A stretch of 64,000 bases of DNA from CBDFLS01 sp965249185 (GCA_965249185.1 CBDFLS010000002.1:1364001-1428000); one strand, 5' to 3'; shown: positions 48,943 through 58,528, counted from the stretch's first letter. The notes: a model not told the origin generated them from the letters alone. Numbers and translations are program-made.

Positions 48943-49335
48943 TTAGTTATCGAGGATGGCGACGGCCTCGACTTCGATAAGCAGCTCCGGACGGGCCAGC
49001 CCGGCGACGATGAGCAGGGTGCTGGTGGGAAGCGCGGCGCCGAAGAACCCCTCGCGCGCCTCGCGGATGCCCGGTATGAGCTCCCGGTCCACGAGGTAGG
49101 TGGTGGTCTTGACGATGTCGGAGACCTTGCCCCCGACCGACTCGACGGCGGTCTTGAGGTTGGCGTAGACCTGGCGGGCCTGGGCCGTGACGTCGCCCAC
49201 GCCCACGATGTTGCCCTCCGCATTCACGCAGGTCTGGCCGGCGATGTAGACGGTGTTGCCCGCTTTGACCACGTGCGAGTAGCGCTTCCCCGGGTCCTGC
49301 ATCCCGGGCGGGTTGAGCCGTTGGATCTGGGCCAT
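48943..49335 (-). CDS. ridA: RidA-family deaminase-like protein
   Basis: A 130-residue protein from ATG 49335. The YjgF/RidA fold is clear: PPGMQDPGKRYSHVVKAGNTVYIAGQTCVNAEGNIVG, the conserved QARQVYANLKTAVESVGGKVSDIVKTTTYL, then FFGAALPTSTLLIVAGLARPELLIEVEAVAIL, where the Arg in the LARPELLIEVE segment binds the substrate carboxylate. RidA hydrolyses reactive enamine/imine intermediates. It is 31 bp upstream of the dienelactone hydrolase gene on the same strand, a likely operon. Confidence 0.92.
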   Translation of the reverse strand: MAQIQRLNPPGMQDPGKRYSHVVKAGNTVYIAGQTCVNAEGNIVGVGDVTAQARQVYANLKTAVESVGGKVSDIVKTTTYLVDRELIPGIREAREGFFGAALPTSTLLIVAGLARPELLIEVEAVAILDN

Positions 49336-49519
49336 GTCACCCTCCTCTTCAGCGTGTTCAAGAATCGCCGGCTGGCCGGCGGACATGTAGTATCGGGAAT
49401 GGGGTCCGTGGTGTCCAGCCCCTAATCGCTTGGACATACGCGGGCAAGCAGCGCCAGGCCAACCAAGTCATCTTCACCATGACTAGGATAGAATAGCCAA
49501 GGCTGCCAAACTACACACC

Positions 49520-50620
49520 ATGCTCATCGGCATAGTTGGACCGCCCAAGAGCGGCAAGACCACCATCTTCAACGCCCTTACCCGGGGCCACGCGGAGACG
49601 GCGGCCTATGCCACCAGCCGCAGCGAGCTCAACGCCGGCGTCGCCAAGGTGCCGGACCCACGCCTCCAGGCGCTGGCCGAGATGTATCACACGAAGCGCG
49701 TGGTGCCGGCGGAGGTCCAGTACATCGATGCTCCGGGCCCGGAGGGAGGGGCCTCCGGGGACATGGCTATCGCCGGCGAGGCCATGAACGCGCTTCAGGG
49801 CTGCGACGCGCTCCTACTGGTGGTCCGAGCGTTCGAGAACCCGGCGGTGCCCCATCCCAAGGAGACGGTAGACCCGTACCGCGACGCGGCCGAAATGGAG
49901 CTGGAGCTGGCCTTCGCCGACATGGCCATCCTGGAGCGCCGGCGCGGGCGCATTCAAACACACCTGAAGTCGGCCAAGGCCACCGAGCGCCCCGCGCTGA
50001 CGAGGGAGATGGAGCTCCTGGCGGGCGTCCAAGAGGCGCTGGAGCGGGAGGAGCCCCTGCGGCACCAACAGCTCTCCCCCGAGGCTGCCGCATTGGTGGG
50101 CGGCTACCAATTCCTGACCGCCAAGCCCCTGCTCATCGTCTTCAATATCGGCGAGGACGCGCTTCCGGAGAGGGATGCCCTGGAGGAGGAGATGCGCCGC
50201 CGCTTGGAGGGTACTCGAGTGGAGGTGGCGGCGCTCTGCGGCCCGCTGGAGACGGAGCTGTCGCAGATGGACGCCGAGGAGGCGGCGGAGTTTCGCGAGT
50301 CGCTGGGCACGGGCGAGCCGGGGCTGGAGCGGCTGCTGCGCCTCTCCTATCGCCTGGTGGGGCTCGTCTCCTTCCTTACCGCGGGCGAACCGGAGGTCCG
50401 GGCGTGGTCAATCGTCCAGGGCACTCCCGCGGTCCAGGCGGCGGGCAAGATACATTCCGATATCGAGCGGGGGTTCATCCGCGCCGAGCTGGTGGCCTTC
50501 GACGACCTGATGCGCATGGGCTCGCTGGCCGAAGCCCGGCGCCACGGCCTGCTGCGCACCGAGGGGAAACAGTACGTGGTGCGGGACGGCGACGTTATCA
50601 ATTTCCTGTTCAACGTGTAG
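49520..50620 (+). CDS. ychF: YchF/Obg-like GTPase
   Basis: A 366-residue P-loop protein from ATG 49520. It has G1 LIGIVGPPKSGKTTIFNALTRG, a switch region with NAGVAKVPDPRLQAL, G3 QYIDAPGPEGG, and the G4-like KPLLIVFNIGED, with the usual NKxD replaced (as in YchF, which prefers ATP). A coiled-coil insert is around residues 130-180. A TGS domain ends the protein (FIRAELVAFDDLMRMGSLAEAR, VRDGDVINFLFNV). YchF binds ribosomes and regulates stress responses. The stop lies in a 26-bp tandem duplication. Confidence 0.92.
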   Translation: MLIGIVGPPKSGKTTIFNALTRGHAETAAYATSRSELNAGVAKVPDPRLQALAEMYHTKRVVPAEVQYIDAPGPEGGASGDMAIAGEAMNALQGCDALLLVVRAFENPAVPHPKETVDPYRDAAEMELELAFADMAILERRRGRIQTHLKSAKATERPALTREMELLAGVQEALEREEPLRHQQLSPEAAALVGGYQFLTAKPLLIVFNIGEDALPERDALEEEMRRRLEGTRVEVAALCGPLETELSQMDAEEAAEFRESLGTGEPGLERLLRLSYRLVGLVSFLTAGEPEVRAWSIVQGTPAVQAAGKIHSDIERGFIRAELVAFDDLMRMGSLAEARRHGLLRTEGKQYVVRDGDVINFLFNV

Positions 50621-50654
50621 GGCGGAAGTTCCTGTTCAACGTGCAGGGCACAAG
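50603..50654 (+). repeat. 26-bp tandem duplication across the ychF stop
   Basis: TTCCTGTTCAACGTGTAGGG... (50603-50628) is repeated at 50629-50654 with three mismatches. The second copy changes TAG to CAG. It appears to be a recent local duplication of the end of the gene. Confidence 0.9.
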
Positions 50655-50695
50655 CGGTGAGGCGCTAGAGACTCCAAAAGCTGAGAGGTGCGGCC

Positions 50696-50902
50696 ATGAG
50701 AACCATACTCGCCATTCCCTCCGCCGGTGTCGGCTTCTTCTTCAGCGCCTGGCTGGCCATGGTCTTCTGGGGTATCGTGGCCCCGGACGTGGGCCTGGCG
50801 ACCATCGGATATTCCAAGGCGATGGTCGTTACCATCGGTCAGTGGCTGGTGGTGGCGCCGCTGGTGAGCGCGGTGGTGCGGAAGCGGATGTGGCGGATGT
50901 AG
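50696..50902 (+). CDS. Small hydrophobic membrane protein
   Basis: A 68-residue protein from ATG 50696, with AGAGGTG upstream. Two membrane helices: GVGFFFSAWLAMVFWGIVAP and MVVTIGQWLVVAPLVSAVV, with a basic C-terminus (RKRMWRM). No motif identifies it. It stands alone 40 bp after the duplicated ychF end. Codon composition is normal for the window. It is probably real but of unknown role. Confidence 0.55.
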   Translation: MRTILAIPSAGVGFFFSAWLAMVFWGIVAPDVGLATIGYSKAMVVTIGQWLVVAPLVSAVVRKRMWRM

Positions 50903-51025
50903 TGGTCCTGGGGCAGCACACCGTCAAGCTCATGGAGGCCATCGGTCAACCCTAGCCCCACCCATCGGCCACCCTCGCCGGAACGAGGCTGGCCGGGCCG
51001 ACGGAGCGCGGGGATCGTCCCGATA

Positions 51026-52315
51026 ATGAAAGCCGCGAGGTGCGTTTCGCCCATGGACCGGCCCACGCCATCCAAGGCCATAGGTCACGCTAGCAAGCCA
51101 TCGGTCCAGGGCGATGGCCTGTCGCTCTACGTCCATATCCCCTTCTGCGAGACCAAGTGCCCCTACTGCGACTTCAACACCTACGCGGGCATCGAGTCCC
51201 TGATGCCCTCCTACGTGGAGGCGCTGGCCCATGAGACCGCCCAGTGGGGGGCGCTCCTGGGCCGGCCGGCGGTGAGCACCGTTTTCTTCGGCGGCGGCAC
51301 GCCCTCCTATCTGCCGCCAGCCAGCCTGGTCAGGCTCATGGAGGCCATTGGTGGCGCATTCCGGGTGGAGGCGGACGCGGAGGCGACGCTGGAGGCCAAC
51401 CCCGGCGACCTGTCCCCGGAGCAGTTGACCGCCATTCGAGACGCCGGGTTCAACCGTCTGAGCATCGGCGTCCAGTCGCTGGACGACGGGATGCTCCGCC
51501 TGCTGGGCCGCCGCCACAGCGCCGAGCAAGCGAAGCGGGCGGTGGCCGCCGCCCGCCAGACCGGCTTCAACAGCTTGAGCCTGGACCTGATGTTCGGCCT
51601 GCCCCATCAGCCCACGGCGGTCTGGGAGAGGACTCTAGTTGAGACGATGGAGCTAGCCCCCGACCACGTCTCCATCTATTGCCTCACGCTGGAGCCGGAC
51701 ACCCCCATGGAGGCCGATGTCCAGGCGGGCAGGCTCCCGGAGCCCGACCCGGACCTGGCGGCCGATATGTACGCCATGGCCCAGGACACGCTGGCCGGCG
51801 CCAACTACCGCCAGTATGAGATCTCCAACTGGGCGCTGCCCGGACACGCCAGCCGCCACAATCTCACCTACTGGCGCAACCAGCCTTACCTGGGCATTGG
51901 CCCCGGCGCCCACTCCTACCTCCGCGCGGGAGAGCGCCATGGCGTCCGCTTCTCCAACATCAATCCGCCGCGCGCCTACATCCGCCGCGTGAACGCCTGG
52001 CGCCCACGGGCCACGGACGGAAGCCTGAACGCGAAGGTGCTGGAGACCATGGGAGCGGTGGAGACGGTCGAGGCGCTCGATGCAGCCACCGCCATGGGAG
52101 AGACGATGATGATGGGGCTGCGGTTGAACGATGGGGTCTCCGACGCCGATTTCCTGCGCCGCTTCGACCGCTCCATGGCCGAGGAGTACCCGGCCGACGT
52201 GGCGGAGTGCATCACCCTGGGCCTGCTTGCCTGGGAGGGCGACCGACTGCGGCTGACCGACCGCGGCCGGCCCCTGGGCAACGAGGTGTTCCGGCGCTTC
52301 GTGGGCGTCACCTAG
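51026..52315 (+). CDS. hemW: Radical SAM HemW-type haem chaperone
   Basis: A 429-residue radical SAM protein. The cluster motif is CETKCPYCDF (C-x3-C-x2-C). The family continues with STVFFGGGTPSYLPPASLVRLME, EATLEANPGD, NRLSIGVQSLDDGMLRLLGRRH and SLDLMFGLPHQP. The HemW C-terminal domain has YEISNWALPGHASRHNLTYW and a winged-helix end (DRLRLTDRGRPLGNEVFRRF). HemW binds haem and inserts it into respiratory proteins. The usual HemN cysteine after the first motif is absent, as in HemW. The start at 51026 is not certain; 51053 is an alternative. Confidence 0.92.
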   Translation: MKAARCVSPMDRPTPSKAIGHASKPSVQGDGLSLYVHIPFCETKCPYCDFNTYAGIESLMPSYVEALAHETAQWGALLGRPAVSTVFFGGGTPSYLPPASLVRLMEAIGGAFRVEADAEATLEANPGDLSPEQLTAIRDAGFNRLSIGVQSLDDGMLRLLGRRHSAEQAKRAVAAARQTGFNSLSLDLMFGLPHQPTAVWERTLVETMELAPDHVSIYCLTLEPDTPMEADVQAGRLPEPDPDLAADMYAMAQDTLAGANYRQYEISNWALPGHASRHNLTYWRNQPYLGIGPGAHSYLRAGERHGVRFSNINPPRAYIRRVNAWRPRATDGSLNAKVLETMGAVETVEALDAATAMGETMMMGLRLNDGVSDADFLRRFDRSMAEEYPADVAECITLGLLAWEGDRLRLTDRGRPLGNEVFRRFVGVT

Positions 52316-52404
52316 GCCCCACCCCCAGCAGACCGCCACACAGGGAACCCCTCGGCTCTGCGCGAAGCAGTTCCCACAGGCTGTGGCTTGAGCTGCGGCG
52401 GCTT

Positions 52405-54690
52405 CTAGCCGGCGGCGGCGGTCCGCAAGATGTTGAGCGCGGCGCCGGCCTTGAACCACTCGATCTGCTCGGCGTTCATGCTCTGCCGCAGCGTCACCTG
52501 GTCCGTGGCGCCGTCGTCGTGGTGCAGCGTGGCCGTGAGCTCCCCCCCCGGCGCCAACTCTTCCACGCCCGTGATGCTCACCCGGTCCGTCTCCCGTACG
52601 CGGTCGTAGTCGGCGGGGTCGGCGAAGGTGAGGGGCAGGACGCCCTGCTTCTTGAGGTTCGATTCGTGGATCCGGGCGAAGCCCCGCACGATGATAGCGG
52701 CGGCCCCCAAGTACCGGGGCGTCATGGCGGCGTGCTCGCGGCTGCTCCCCTCGCCGTAGTTCTCGTCGCCCACCACCACCCACCGGAGACCGCGGGCCTT
52801 GTAGTCCCGGGCGACCTGGGGGAAGGACACGTCCCGCTCGCCCGTCTCCTGGTTCAGCCCCTTGCCCGGCTCGCCGGTGAAGGCGTTGACCGCGCCCAGG
52901 AATGCGTTGTCGCTGAGCCGTTCCAGATGGCCCCGGAACCGGAGCCAGGGCCCCGCCGGCGAGATGTGGTCCGTGGTGCACTTGCCCTTGGCTTTGAGAA
53001 GTAGGTTAAGCCGCTCGAAGTTGCGGCCGTCCCACGGCGCGAAAGGCTCCAGGAGCTGCAGCCGCTGGCTGTCCGGCGCCACCGTCACCCGCACGCCTCC
53101 GCCGTCCTGGGCCGGCGGCTCATAGCCGGAGCCGAGCCCCACAAAGCCCCGCTCCGGCAGCTCCGGCGCTGGCGGGGGCGGCTCCAGCCGGTATTCCTTG
53201 CCGTCGGCGGCCACCAGGGAATCGGTGAGCGGGTTGAACGAGAGACGCCCCGCCAGCCCGTAGGCCAGGACGATCTCGGGGCTGGTGATGAAGGACATGG
53301 TGGCGCTGTTGCCGTCGTTGCGCGCTGGAAAGTTGCGGTTGAAGGAGTTGACGATGGTGTTCTTTTCACCCGGGACGATATCGGACCTGCGCCATTGGCC
53401 AATGCACGGGCCGCAGGCGTTGGCCAGCACCGTGGCCCCCACACTCTCCAGTTCCTCGATGAGCCCATCGCGCTCCATGGTGGCGCGGACCGTCTCGGAG
53501 CCGGGCGTCACCAGCAGCGGCGTGGCCGCCGTGGCGCCGTGGGCCCTGGCCTGGCGGGCCACGCTGACGGTCCTGCCCATGTCCTCGTAGGACGAGTTGG
53601 TGCAGCTCCCCACCAGCGCCGTTGATATGCGGTCCGAGTAGCCCTCTCGGGCCACGGCGGCCGCCATCTCGGAGATGGGCCTGGCCAGGTCCGGCGTGTG
53701 GGGCCCCACCACGTGGGGCTCCAGGGTGGAGAGGTCGATCTCCACGATCCGGTCGAAGAAGCGCTCCGGCTGCGCCTCCACCTCGGGGTCCGCCTCCAGG
53801 AGCTGCCGGTGGGCATTGGCCAGGTCGGCCAGGTCGCCGCGCTCGGTGGCGCGCAGGTATGCCTCCATGCGGTCGTCGTAGGGGAAGACAGAGGTGGTTG
53901 CGCCCAGCTCAGCGCCCATGTTCGTGATGGTGGCCTTGCCCGTACAGCTAATGCTCCGGGTGCCGGGGCCGAAGTACTCGACCACGGCGTTGGTCCCGCC
54001 CTTCACCGTCAGGATGCCCGCCAGCTTCAGGATCACGTCCTTGGGCGCCGTCCAGCCGCCGAGCTCGCCCGTCAGCCGGACGCCGATGAGCGTGGGGTAG
54101 AGCACCTCCCAGGGGAAGCCCGCCATCACGTCCACGGCATCGGCGCCGCCCACGCCCGCCGCGAAGGTGGCCAGTCCCCCAGCGTTGGGCGTGTGGGAGT
54201 CGGTGCCGATGACCATGCAGCCGGGGAAGGCGTAGTTCTCCAGCATCACCTGGTGGATGATGCCGGCGCCCGGGCCCCAGAAGCCGATGCCGTACTTGTT
54301 GGACGTGGACCGGAGGAAGTCGTACACCTCGCGGTTCTCGACCACCGCCTCGCCCGTGTCGCTCACCGCGCCAACCCGGGCCTGCACCAGGTGGTCGCAG
54401 TGGATGGTGGTGGGCACCGCCGTGCGGGCGCGGCCCGCCTGCATGAACTGGAGCAGCGCCATCTGGCCGGTCACGTCCTGCATGGCGACGCGGTCGGGCC
54501 GGAGCATTAGGTAGCTCGCCCCCGGCTCCGGCTCGGCTCCCGCAGGGTCGTCGAGGTGGCCGAGGACCAGCTTCTCGGCGTAGGTCAGTGGCCGGCCCAG
54601 GCGCTCTCGCACCGCTTGCAGGCGCTCCTCCGTCTTGCGGTACGCCTCCTCCACAAAGGCGGGCGTGGATGCGACAAGGGGAGCTGCCAT
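52405..54690 (-). CDS. acn: Aconitate hydratase (mitochondrial-type)
   Basis: A 761-residue enzyme from ATG 54690, with AGGAGG upstream; the further in-frame extension to 54810 is not homologous. The [4Fe-4S] ligands are in STALVGSCTNSSYED and NACGPCIGQW. Other conserved elements are GIGFWGPGAGIIHQVMLENYAFPG, GTDSHTPNAGGL and KCTTDHISPAGPW; the swivel domain carries GDENYGEGSSREHAAM. It isomerises citrate to isocitrate in the TCA cycle. The short length of about 760 and the sequence style match the mitochondrial-type/AcnA-like clade found in several bacteria. Confidence 0.93.
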   Translation of the reverse strand: MAAPLVASTPAFVEEAYRKTEERLQAVRERLGRPLTYAEKLVLGHLDDPAGAEPEPGASYLMLRPDRVAMQDVTGQMALLQFMQAGRARTAVPTTIHCDHLVQARVGAVSDTGEAVVENREVYDFLRSTSNKYGIGFWGPGAGIIHQVMLENYAFPGCMVIGTDSHTPNAGGLATFAAGVGGADAVDVMAGFPWEVLYPTLIGVRLTGELGGWTAPKDVILKLAGILTVKGGTNAVVEYFGPGTRSISCTGKATITNMGAELGATTSVFPYDDRMEAYLRATERGDLADLANAHRQLLEADPEVEAQPERFFDRIVEIDLSTLEPHVVGPHTPDLARPISEMAAAVAREGYSDRISTALVGSCTNSSYEDMGRTVSVARQARAHGATAATPLLVTPGSETVRATMERDGLIEELESVGATVLANACGPCIGQWRRSDIVPGEKNTIVNSFNRNFPARNDGNSATMSFITSPEIVLAYGLAGRLSFNPLTDSLVAADGKEYRLEPPPPAPELPERGFVGLGSGYEPPAQDGGGVRVTVAPDSQRLQLLEPFAPWDGRNFERLNLLLKAKGKCTTDHISPAGPWLRFRGHLERLSDNAFLGAVNAFTGEPGKGLNQETGERDVSFPQVARDYKARGLRWVVVGDENYGEGSSREHAAMTPRYLGAAAIIVRGFARIHESNLKKQGVLPLTFADPADYDRVRETDRVSITGVEELAPGGELTATLHHDDGATDQVTLRQSMNAEQIEWFKAGAALNILRTAAAG

Positions 54691-55161
54691 TCGGGTTCCT
54701 CCTCGGGTGCGTGGCGGCGCTGTGAGGCCACCCGACCCATTGTAGCAGCAGAGGCACGGGATATGGCGTGGGGCCTGGGGCTCACTCGCCGTGGCGAAGC
54801 CTGCGTCCATCCTTCAGGGGAAGCGTGGCCCTTCCCTGCGGCGAGCCTGTCCTGTCCGCTACCGCTATTCGGACTGGTGCGGACTCCGCCACCGCGGAGA
54901 GCAGAGCCGAGGGTCTCGCTGGTCCCGATCCCATCGGGAATGAGCGAAGCATCATCGGACAGGGTGACCCTTCGACAGGCTCAGGGTGAGCGGATTAGGT
55001 ATTCCCGCTCATGGTGAGCCCGTCGAACCATCATGGTGAGCTCCGATCTTATCGAGAGTCCGACGTTGTCGGATCCGTCGGACCACGAGCGGAAGTGGGA
55101 CGGCCAGAGCAACGCACATGCAGGCTGGGGCGGGACCACGCCCCCGTGCTATCCTAGCGCC
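54691..55161. other. Intergenic region rich in short palindromes
   Basis: About 470 bp between divergently transcribed aconitase and selB. It contains the REP-like core TTCGACAGGCTCAGGGTGAG (54971-54990), a second related CCGCTCATGGTGAGCCCGTCGAACC block (55008-55032), and short inverted repeats such as GTCCGACGTTGTCGGAT near 55061-55077. No convincing promoter or gene was found. Confidence 0.6.
54971..54993. repeat. REP-like repeat copy
   Basis: Identical over 20 bp to 31257-31276 and the complement of the sequence at 17573-17591 inside the IS1380 transposase. Downstream similarity to the 31257 copy extends for several tens of bases. Confidence 0.75.
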
Positions 55162-57027
55162 ATGTACGTTGTCGGCACCGCGGGCCACGTGGACCACGGC
55201 AAGTCCACGCTCGTCACCGCCCTCACGGGCATCGACCCCGACCGCCTCCAAGAGGAGAAGGACCGGGGACTTACCATCGACCTGGGCTTCGCCTGGCTCA
55301 CCCTGCCCAGCGGCCGCGAGGTGAGCATCATCGACGTGCCTGGCCACGAGCGGTTCATCAAGAACATGCTGGCGGGCGCCGTCGGCGTGGACCTGGCGCT
55401 GCTGGTGGTGGCCGCCGACGAGTCGGTGATGCCCCAGACCCGCGAGCACCTGGCCATCCTCGGCCTGCTGGGCGTCCGGCGCAGCCTGGTGGTGATCACC
55501 AAACGCGACCTGGTGGAGGACGACCTCCTGGAGCTGGTCCAGCTCGAGACGGAGGAGGCGCTCAAGGGCACCAGCCTGGAGGGGTCGGCGGTGCTGGCGG
55601 TCTCCGCCACCACGGGCCAGGGCCTGGACGAGCTGACGACGGCTATCGACGCCGCCCTGGACCACACGGAGCCCCGCCGCGACGTGGGCCGCCCGCGCCT
55701 GGCCATCGACCGCTCCTTCAGCGTGGCCGGCTTCGGCACGGTGGTCACCGGCACGCTCATCGACGGCGCCCTGCGGGTGGGCCAGGAGGTCTCGCTGGCC
55801 ATCAGCGGCAAGCGCAGCCGCATTCGAGGTCTACAGACTCACCGCCGCAAGCTGGATGAGGCCACGCCCGGCAGCCGGGTGGCCGTCAACCTCAGCGGCA
55901 TCTCGCCCCACGAGATCCACCGGGGCGAGGTGCTGGCCGCGCCCGGCTGGCTCCGGACAACCCAGGCCGTGGACGTCCGGCTGGGCCTGCTGGACGATGC
56001 CGCCAGGCCCCTGCGCCACAACCTGCCGGTCACCTTCCACGCCCACACCATGGAGACGCCGGCCAAGGTGCGCCTGCTGGACGCGGACCAGCTCGACCCC
56101 GGTGACGAGGGATGGGCCCAGCTACGCTTGGACCACCCGATGGCCCTGGCGCGGGGCGACCACTTCGTGGTCCGCTCGCCCAACGCCACGCTGGGCGGCG
56201 GGGTGGTGGTGGACCTCCATGCGCGTCGGCACCGGCGCCGGCACGCGCCCACGCTGGAGCGGCTGCGGGTGCTGGCCCAGGGCAGCCCCACGGCGCAGCT
56301 CCTGCAGGCCCTGGAGACGGATGAGCCCGCCGATGTCGCCTCCGTGGCCCGCCGGGCCAATCTGTCGGAGGAGGAGGGCCTCCGGCTGGCGGAAACGGCT
56401 ATCCAGGAGGATGCGCTGGTGGCCCTGGGAACGGGCGCTCCGAGCGCCGCCACCCTGCTCTACACCGCGGCCGGCTGGGCCGGGCTCTCGGGCCGCGCCC
56501 AGCAGCTCCTGGCGGCCTTTCACCAGCAGCAGCCCCTCCGTAACGGCATGCCCCGGGAGGAGCTGCGGAACCGCCTGGGCCTCAAGGCCCAGACCTTCTC
56601 CCAGGCTCTCCAGCGGCTCGCCGAGGCCGGCACGCTGAAGGACGAGGCGGGCGTGGTGCTGCTGCCGGAGCACCAGATAGCCCTGTCGCCGAAGCAGCGG
56701 GAGCAGATGGAGGCCTTCGTCCGCGCGCTGGAGGCGGAGCCCTTCGCGCCGTCGCCGCCGGCCCTGGACCCGGCGCTGCTGGGCCTCCTGGCGGACGAGG
56801 GCCGGGTAGTGAAGGCGGTGGGCGGGGTGGTGTTCGGCGCCGCCGCCTACGCTCACATGCTGGAGCGAGTCACCGCCCACCTGAACGAGCACGGCAAGAT
56901 CACCGTGGCCGAGGTGCGCGACCTCTTCCACACGAGCAGAAAATACGCGCTGGCGCTCCTGGAGCACCTGGACGAGCTCCATATTACTCGCCGCATGGGC
57001 GACGAGCGGGTGCTGCTCCAGCGCTAG
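55162..57027 (+). CDS. selB: Selenocysteine-specific translation elongation factor SelB
   Basis: A 621-residue protein from ATG 55162. The GTPase domain has G1 GTAGHVDHGKSTL, G2-region GLTIDLGFAW, G3 IIDVPGHERFIKNMLAGAVGVDLALLVVAADE and G4 ITKRDLVEDD. Domains 2-3 follow (DRSFSVAGFGTVVTGTL, RIRGLQTHRRKLDEATPGSRVAVNLSG). The C-terminal 250 residues form winged-helix domains (GMPREELRNRLGLKAQTFSQALQRLAEAG, ITVAEVRDLFHTSRKYALALLEHLDELHITRR), which bind the SECIS hairpin. SelB delivers Sec-tRNA to UGA codons. It is transcribed alone; selA, selC and selD are not in the window. Its integrity shows that the organism decodes selenocysteine. Confidence 0.95.
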   Translation: MYVVGTAGHVDHGKSTLVTALTGIDPDRLQEEKDRGLTIDLGFAWLTLPSGREVSIIDVPGHERFIKNMLAGAVGVDLALLVVAADESVMPQTREHLAILGLLGVRRSLVVITKRDLVEDDLLELVQLETEEALKGTSLEGSAVLAVSATTGQGLDELTTAIDAALDHTEPRRDVGRPRLAIDRSFSVAGFGTVVTGTLIDGALRVGQEVSLAISGKRSRIRGLQTHRRKLDEATPGSRVAVNLSGISPHEIHRGEVLAAPGWLRTTQAVDVRLGLLDDAARPLRHNLPVTFHAHTMETPAKVRLLDADQLDPGDEGWAQLRLDHPMALARGDHFVVRSPNATLGGGVVVDLHARRHRRRHAPTLERLRVLAQGSPTAQLLQALETDEPADVASVARRANLSEEEGLRLAETAIQEDALVALGTGAPSAATLLYTAAGWAGLSGRAQQLLAAFHQQQPLRNGMPREELRNRLGLKAQTFSQALQRLAEAGTLKDEAGVVLLPEHQIALSPKQREQMEAFVRALEAEPFAPSPPALDPALLGLLADEGRVVKAVGGVVFGAAAYAHMLERVTAHLNEHGKITVAEVRDLFHTSRKYALALLEHLDELHITRRMGDERVLLQR

Positions 57028-57169
57028 CCGTCTCTCGCCCTTGACGCCTGCCACGGCGGAGGCGCATGGTAATCTCTGCATCGAGTGGAAAGGCGGCCCT
57101 GGCGCTTCGCCGGTCGTGGAGCGCCCGCCCGCCCAAAAGACCCGCCCGGAGGACCCGAGGAGGTGAGCC

Positions 57170-58447
57170 ATGACGAGCAAAAAGACCCATAAGAAAGAGG
57201 TCTTGGAGCATGTCCAGGACCTGGGCGAGGCCGCTCAGTCGGCCAAGCGGGGGCAGCAGCACGGACGCTACCTGGACGCCTCCCTGGGCCTGCGGAACTA
57301 CTGGTACCCCGCCTTCTTCAGCCGGGAGCTCCCGGAGGGCGAGACCCGAGGAGAGCTGCTGCTTGGCGAGCGCGTCTTCTTCAGGCGCATCGGCGGGCGG
57401 GTCTACGCCGTGGAGGACAGGTGCGCCCACCGGGGCATCCCCTTCTCGGCCCGGCCCGAGTGCTACACCAAGAACACGGTCACCTGCTGGCTCCACGGCT
57501 TCACCTACGACGTGCGGGACGGCAAGCTGGTCCAGATCCTCACGGAGCCGGGCAGCGGCCTCATTGGACAGGTGGCGCTGAAGACCTACCCGGTCCAGGA
57601 GCTCCACGGCTTGGTGTTCACCTTCATCGGCGACATGGACCCGCCGCCGCCGCTGGCCAACGACCTCCAGCCGCGGATCTTCAGCAAGGGGCTCGCCTTT
57701 CACCCCATCGCACGCCATAAGATCAGGTCCAACTGGCGCCTGGCCGCCGAGAACGGCTACGACAGCGCCCACCTCTACGGCCACCGGAACACCTACATCG
57801 TCACCGAGGTGGGCGTGCCGGTGCCCTTCAACCACATGTCGAAGAACGCCGAGGTGGAGGTCTTCGAGGGCCCCGGCCCCAAGGGCGTGGGCGACCAGCG
57901 GGTGATGCCGGTCTGGTCGGCCGAGGTGGAGGGCGTCCGCGTGTCGGCGTCCAACATCGACCCGGACAACCCGCCGCAGCCCATGAACGTCTGGGTAGGC
58001 CTCTTCATGCCCGGCGGCCTGGAGGTGGACTACTTCCCCGCGCCGGGGATGGTCCACTTCGAGTGGTACGTGCCCATGGACGAAGACCACCATATGTACA
58101 TTGTGCTCCAGGGCAAGTACGTGAAGGACAAGGAGGAGGAGCGGCAGTTCCACGAAGCCATGGAGGAGGGCGAGGGCCGGCTGACCTGGAACCTGCCCGG
58201 TCAAGAGCCGGCGGGGTTCGTCAACTTCGACCAGTTCGTCCGCGAGAATATGCACCACGCCTACGCCAGCGAGGACTGGTGGAACCGGGAGCACCTCTTC
58301 AAGCCCGACACCATCCTGGTGCGGTGGCGGACCCTGGTGAGCAAGCACGCCCGGGGCATTCAGGCCAGGGGCGATTGGGCCCCCACCAACGGCTGGTCCC
58401 CCACGGGCGACGGCTACCAGCCCGCCCGGGCCCCCGGCTACTGGTAG
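57170..58447 (+). CDS. Rieske non-haem iron oxygenase (carbazole dioxygenase-like)
   Basis: A 425-residue oxygenase from ATG 57170, preceded by GAGGAGGTGAG. The Rieske site is DRCAHRGIPFSARPE (C-x-H) and VTCWLHGFTYDV (C-x2-H). The mononuclear iron site is ENGYDSAHLYGHRNT (D-x2-H-x3-H). Overall length and the N-terminal YWYPAFFSRELPEGE resemble CarAa-type terminal oxygenases. No ferredoxin or reductase gene adjoins it, so it must borrow electron donors. Terminator hairpin downstream; the gene stands alone. Confidence 0.9.
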   Translation: MTSKKTHKKEVLEHVQDLGEAAQSAKRGQQHGRYLDASLGLRNYWYPAFFSRELPEGETRGELLLGERVFFRRIGGRVYAVEDRCAHRGIPFSARPECYTKNTVTCWLHGFTYDVRDGKLVQILTEPGSGLIGQVALKTYPVQELHGLVFTFIGDMDPPPPLANDLQPRIFSKGLAFHPIARHKIRSNWRLAAENGYDSAHLYGHRNTYIVTEVGVPVPFNHMSKNAEVEVFEGPGPKGVGDQRVMPVWSAEVEGVRVSASNIDPDNPPQPMNVWVGLFMPGGLEVDYFPAPGMVHFEWYVPMDEDHHMYIVLQGKYVKDKEEERQFHEAMEEGEGRLTWNLPGQEPAGFVNFDQFVRENMHHAYASEDWWNREHLFKPDTILVRWRTLVSKHARGIQARGDWAPTNGWSPTGDGYQPARAPGYW

Positions 58448-58450
58448 AGC

Positions 58451-58482
58451 ACACGGCGCCCACACGGCGCCCACACGGCGCC
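58451..58482 (+). repeat. 11-bp tandem repeat, three copies
   Basis: ACACGGCGCCC occurs at 58451-58461, 58462-58472 and (less its last base) 58473-58482, directly after the oxygenase stop. Purpose unknown; probably slippage. Confidence 0.85.
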
Positions 58483-58492
58483 ATGAAAGAGG

Positions 58493-58528
58493 GAGGCCCT
58501 CCGCCGACCGGGAGGGCCTCTCCATTAC
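58493..58528 (+). terminator. Intrinsic terminator after oxygenase gene
   Basis: GAGGCCCTCC (58493-58502) pairs with GGAGGGCCTC (58511-58520) around an 8-nt loop, followed by TCCATTAC. The T run is weak. Confidence 0.55.
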
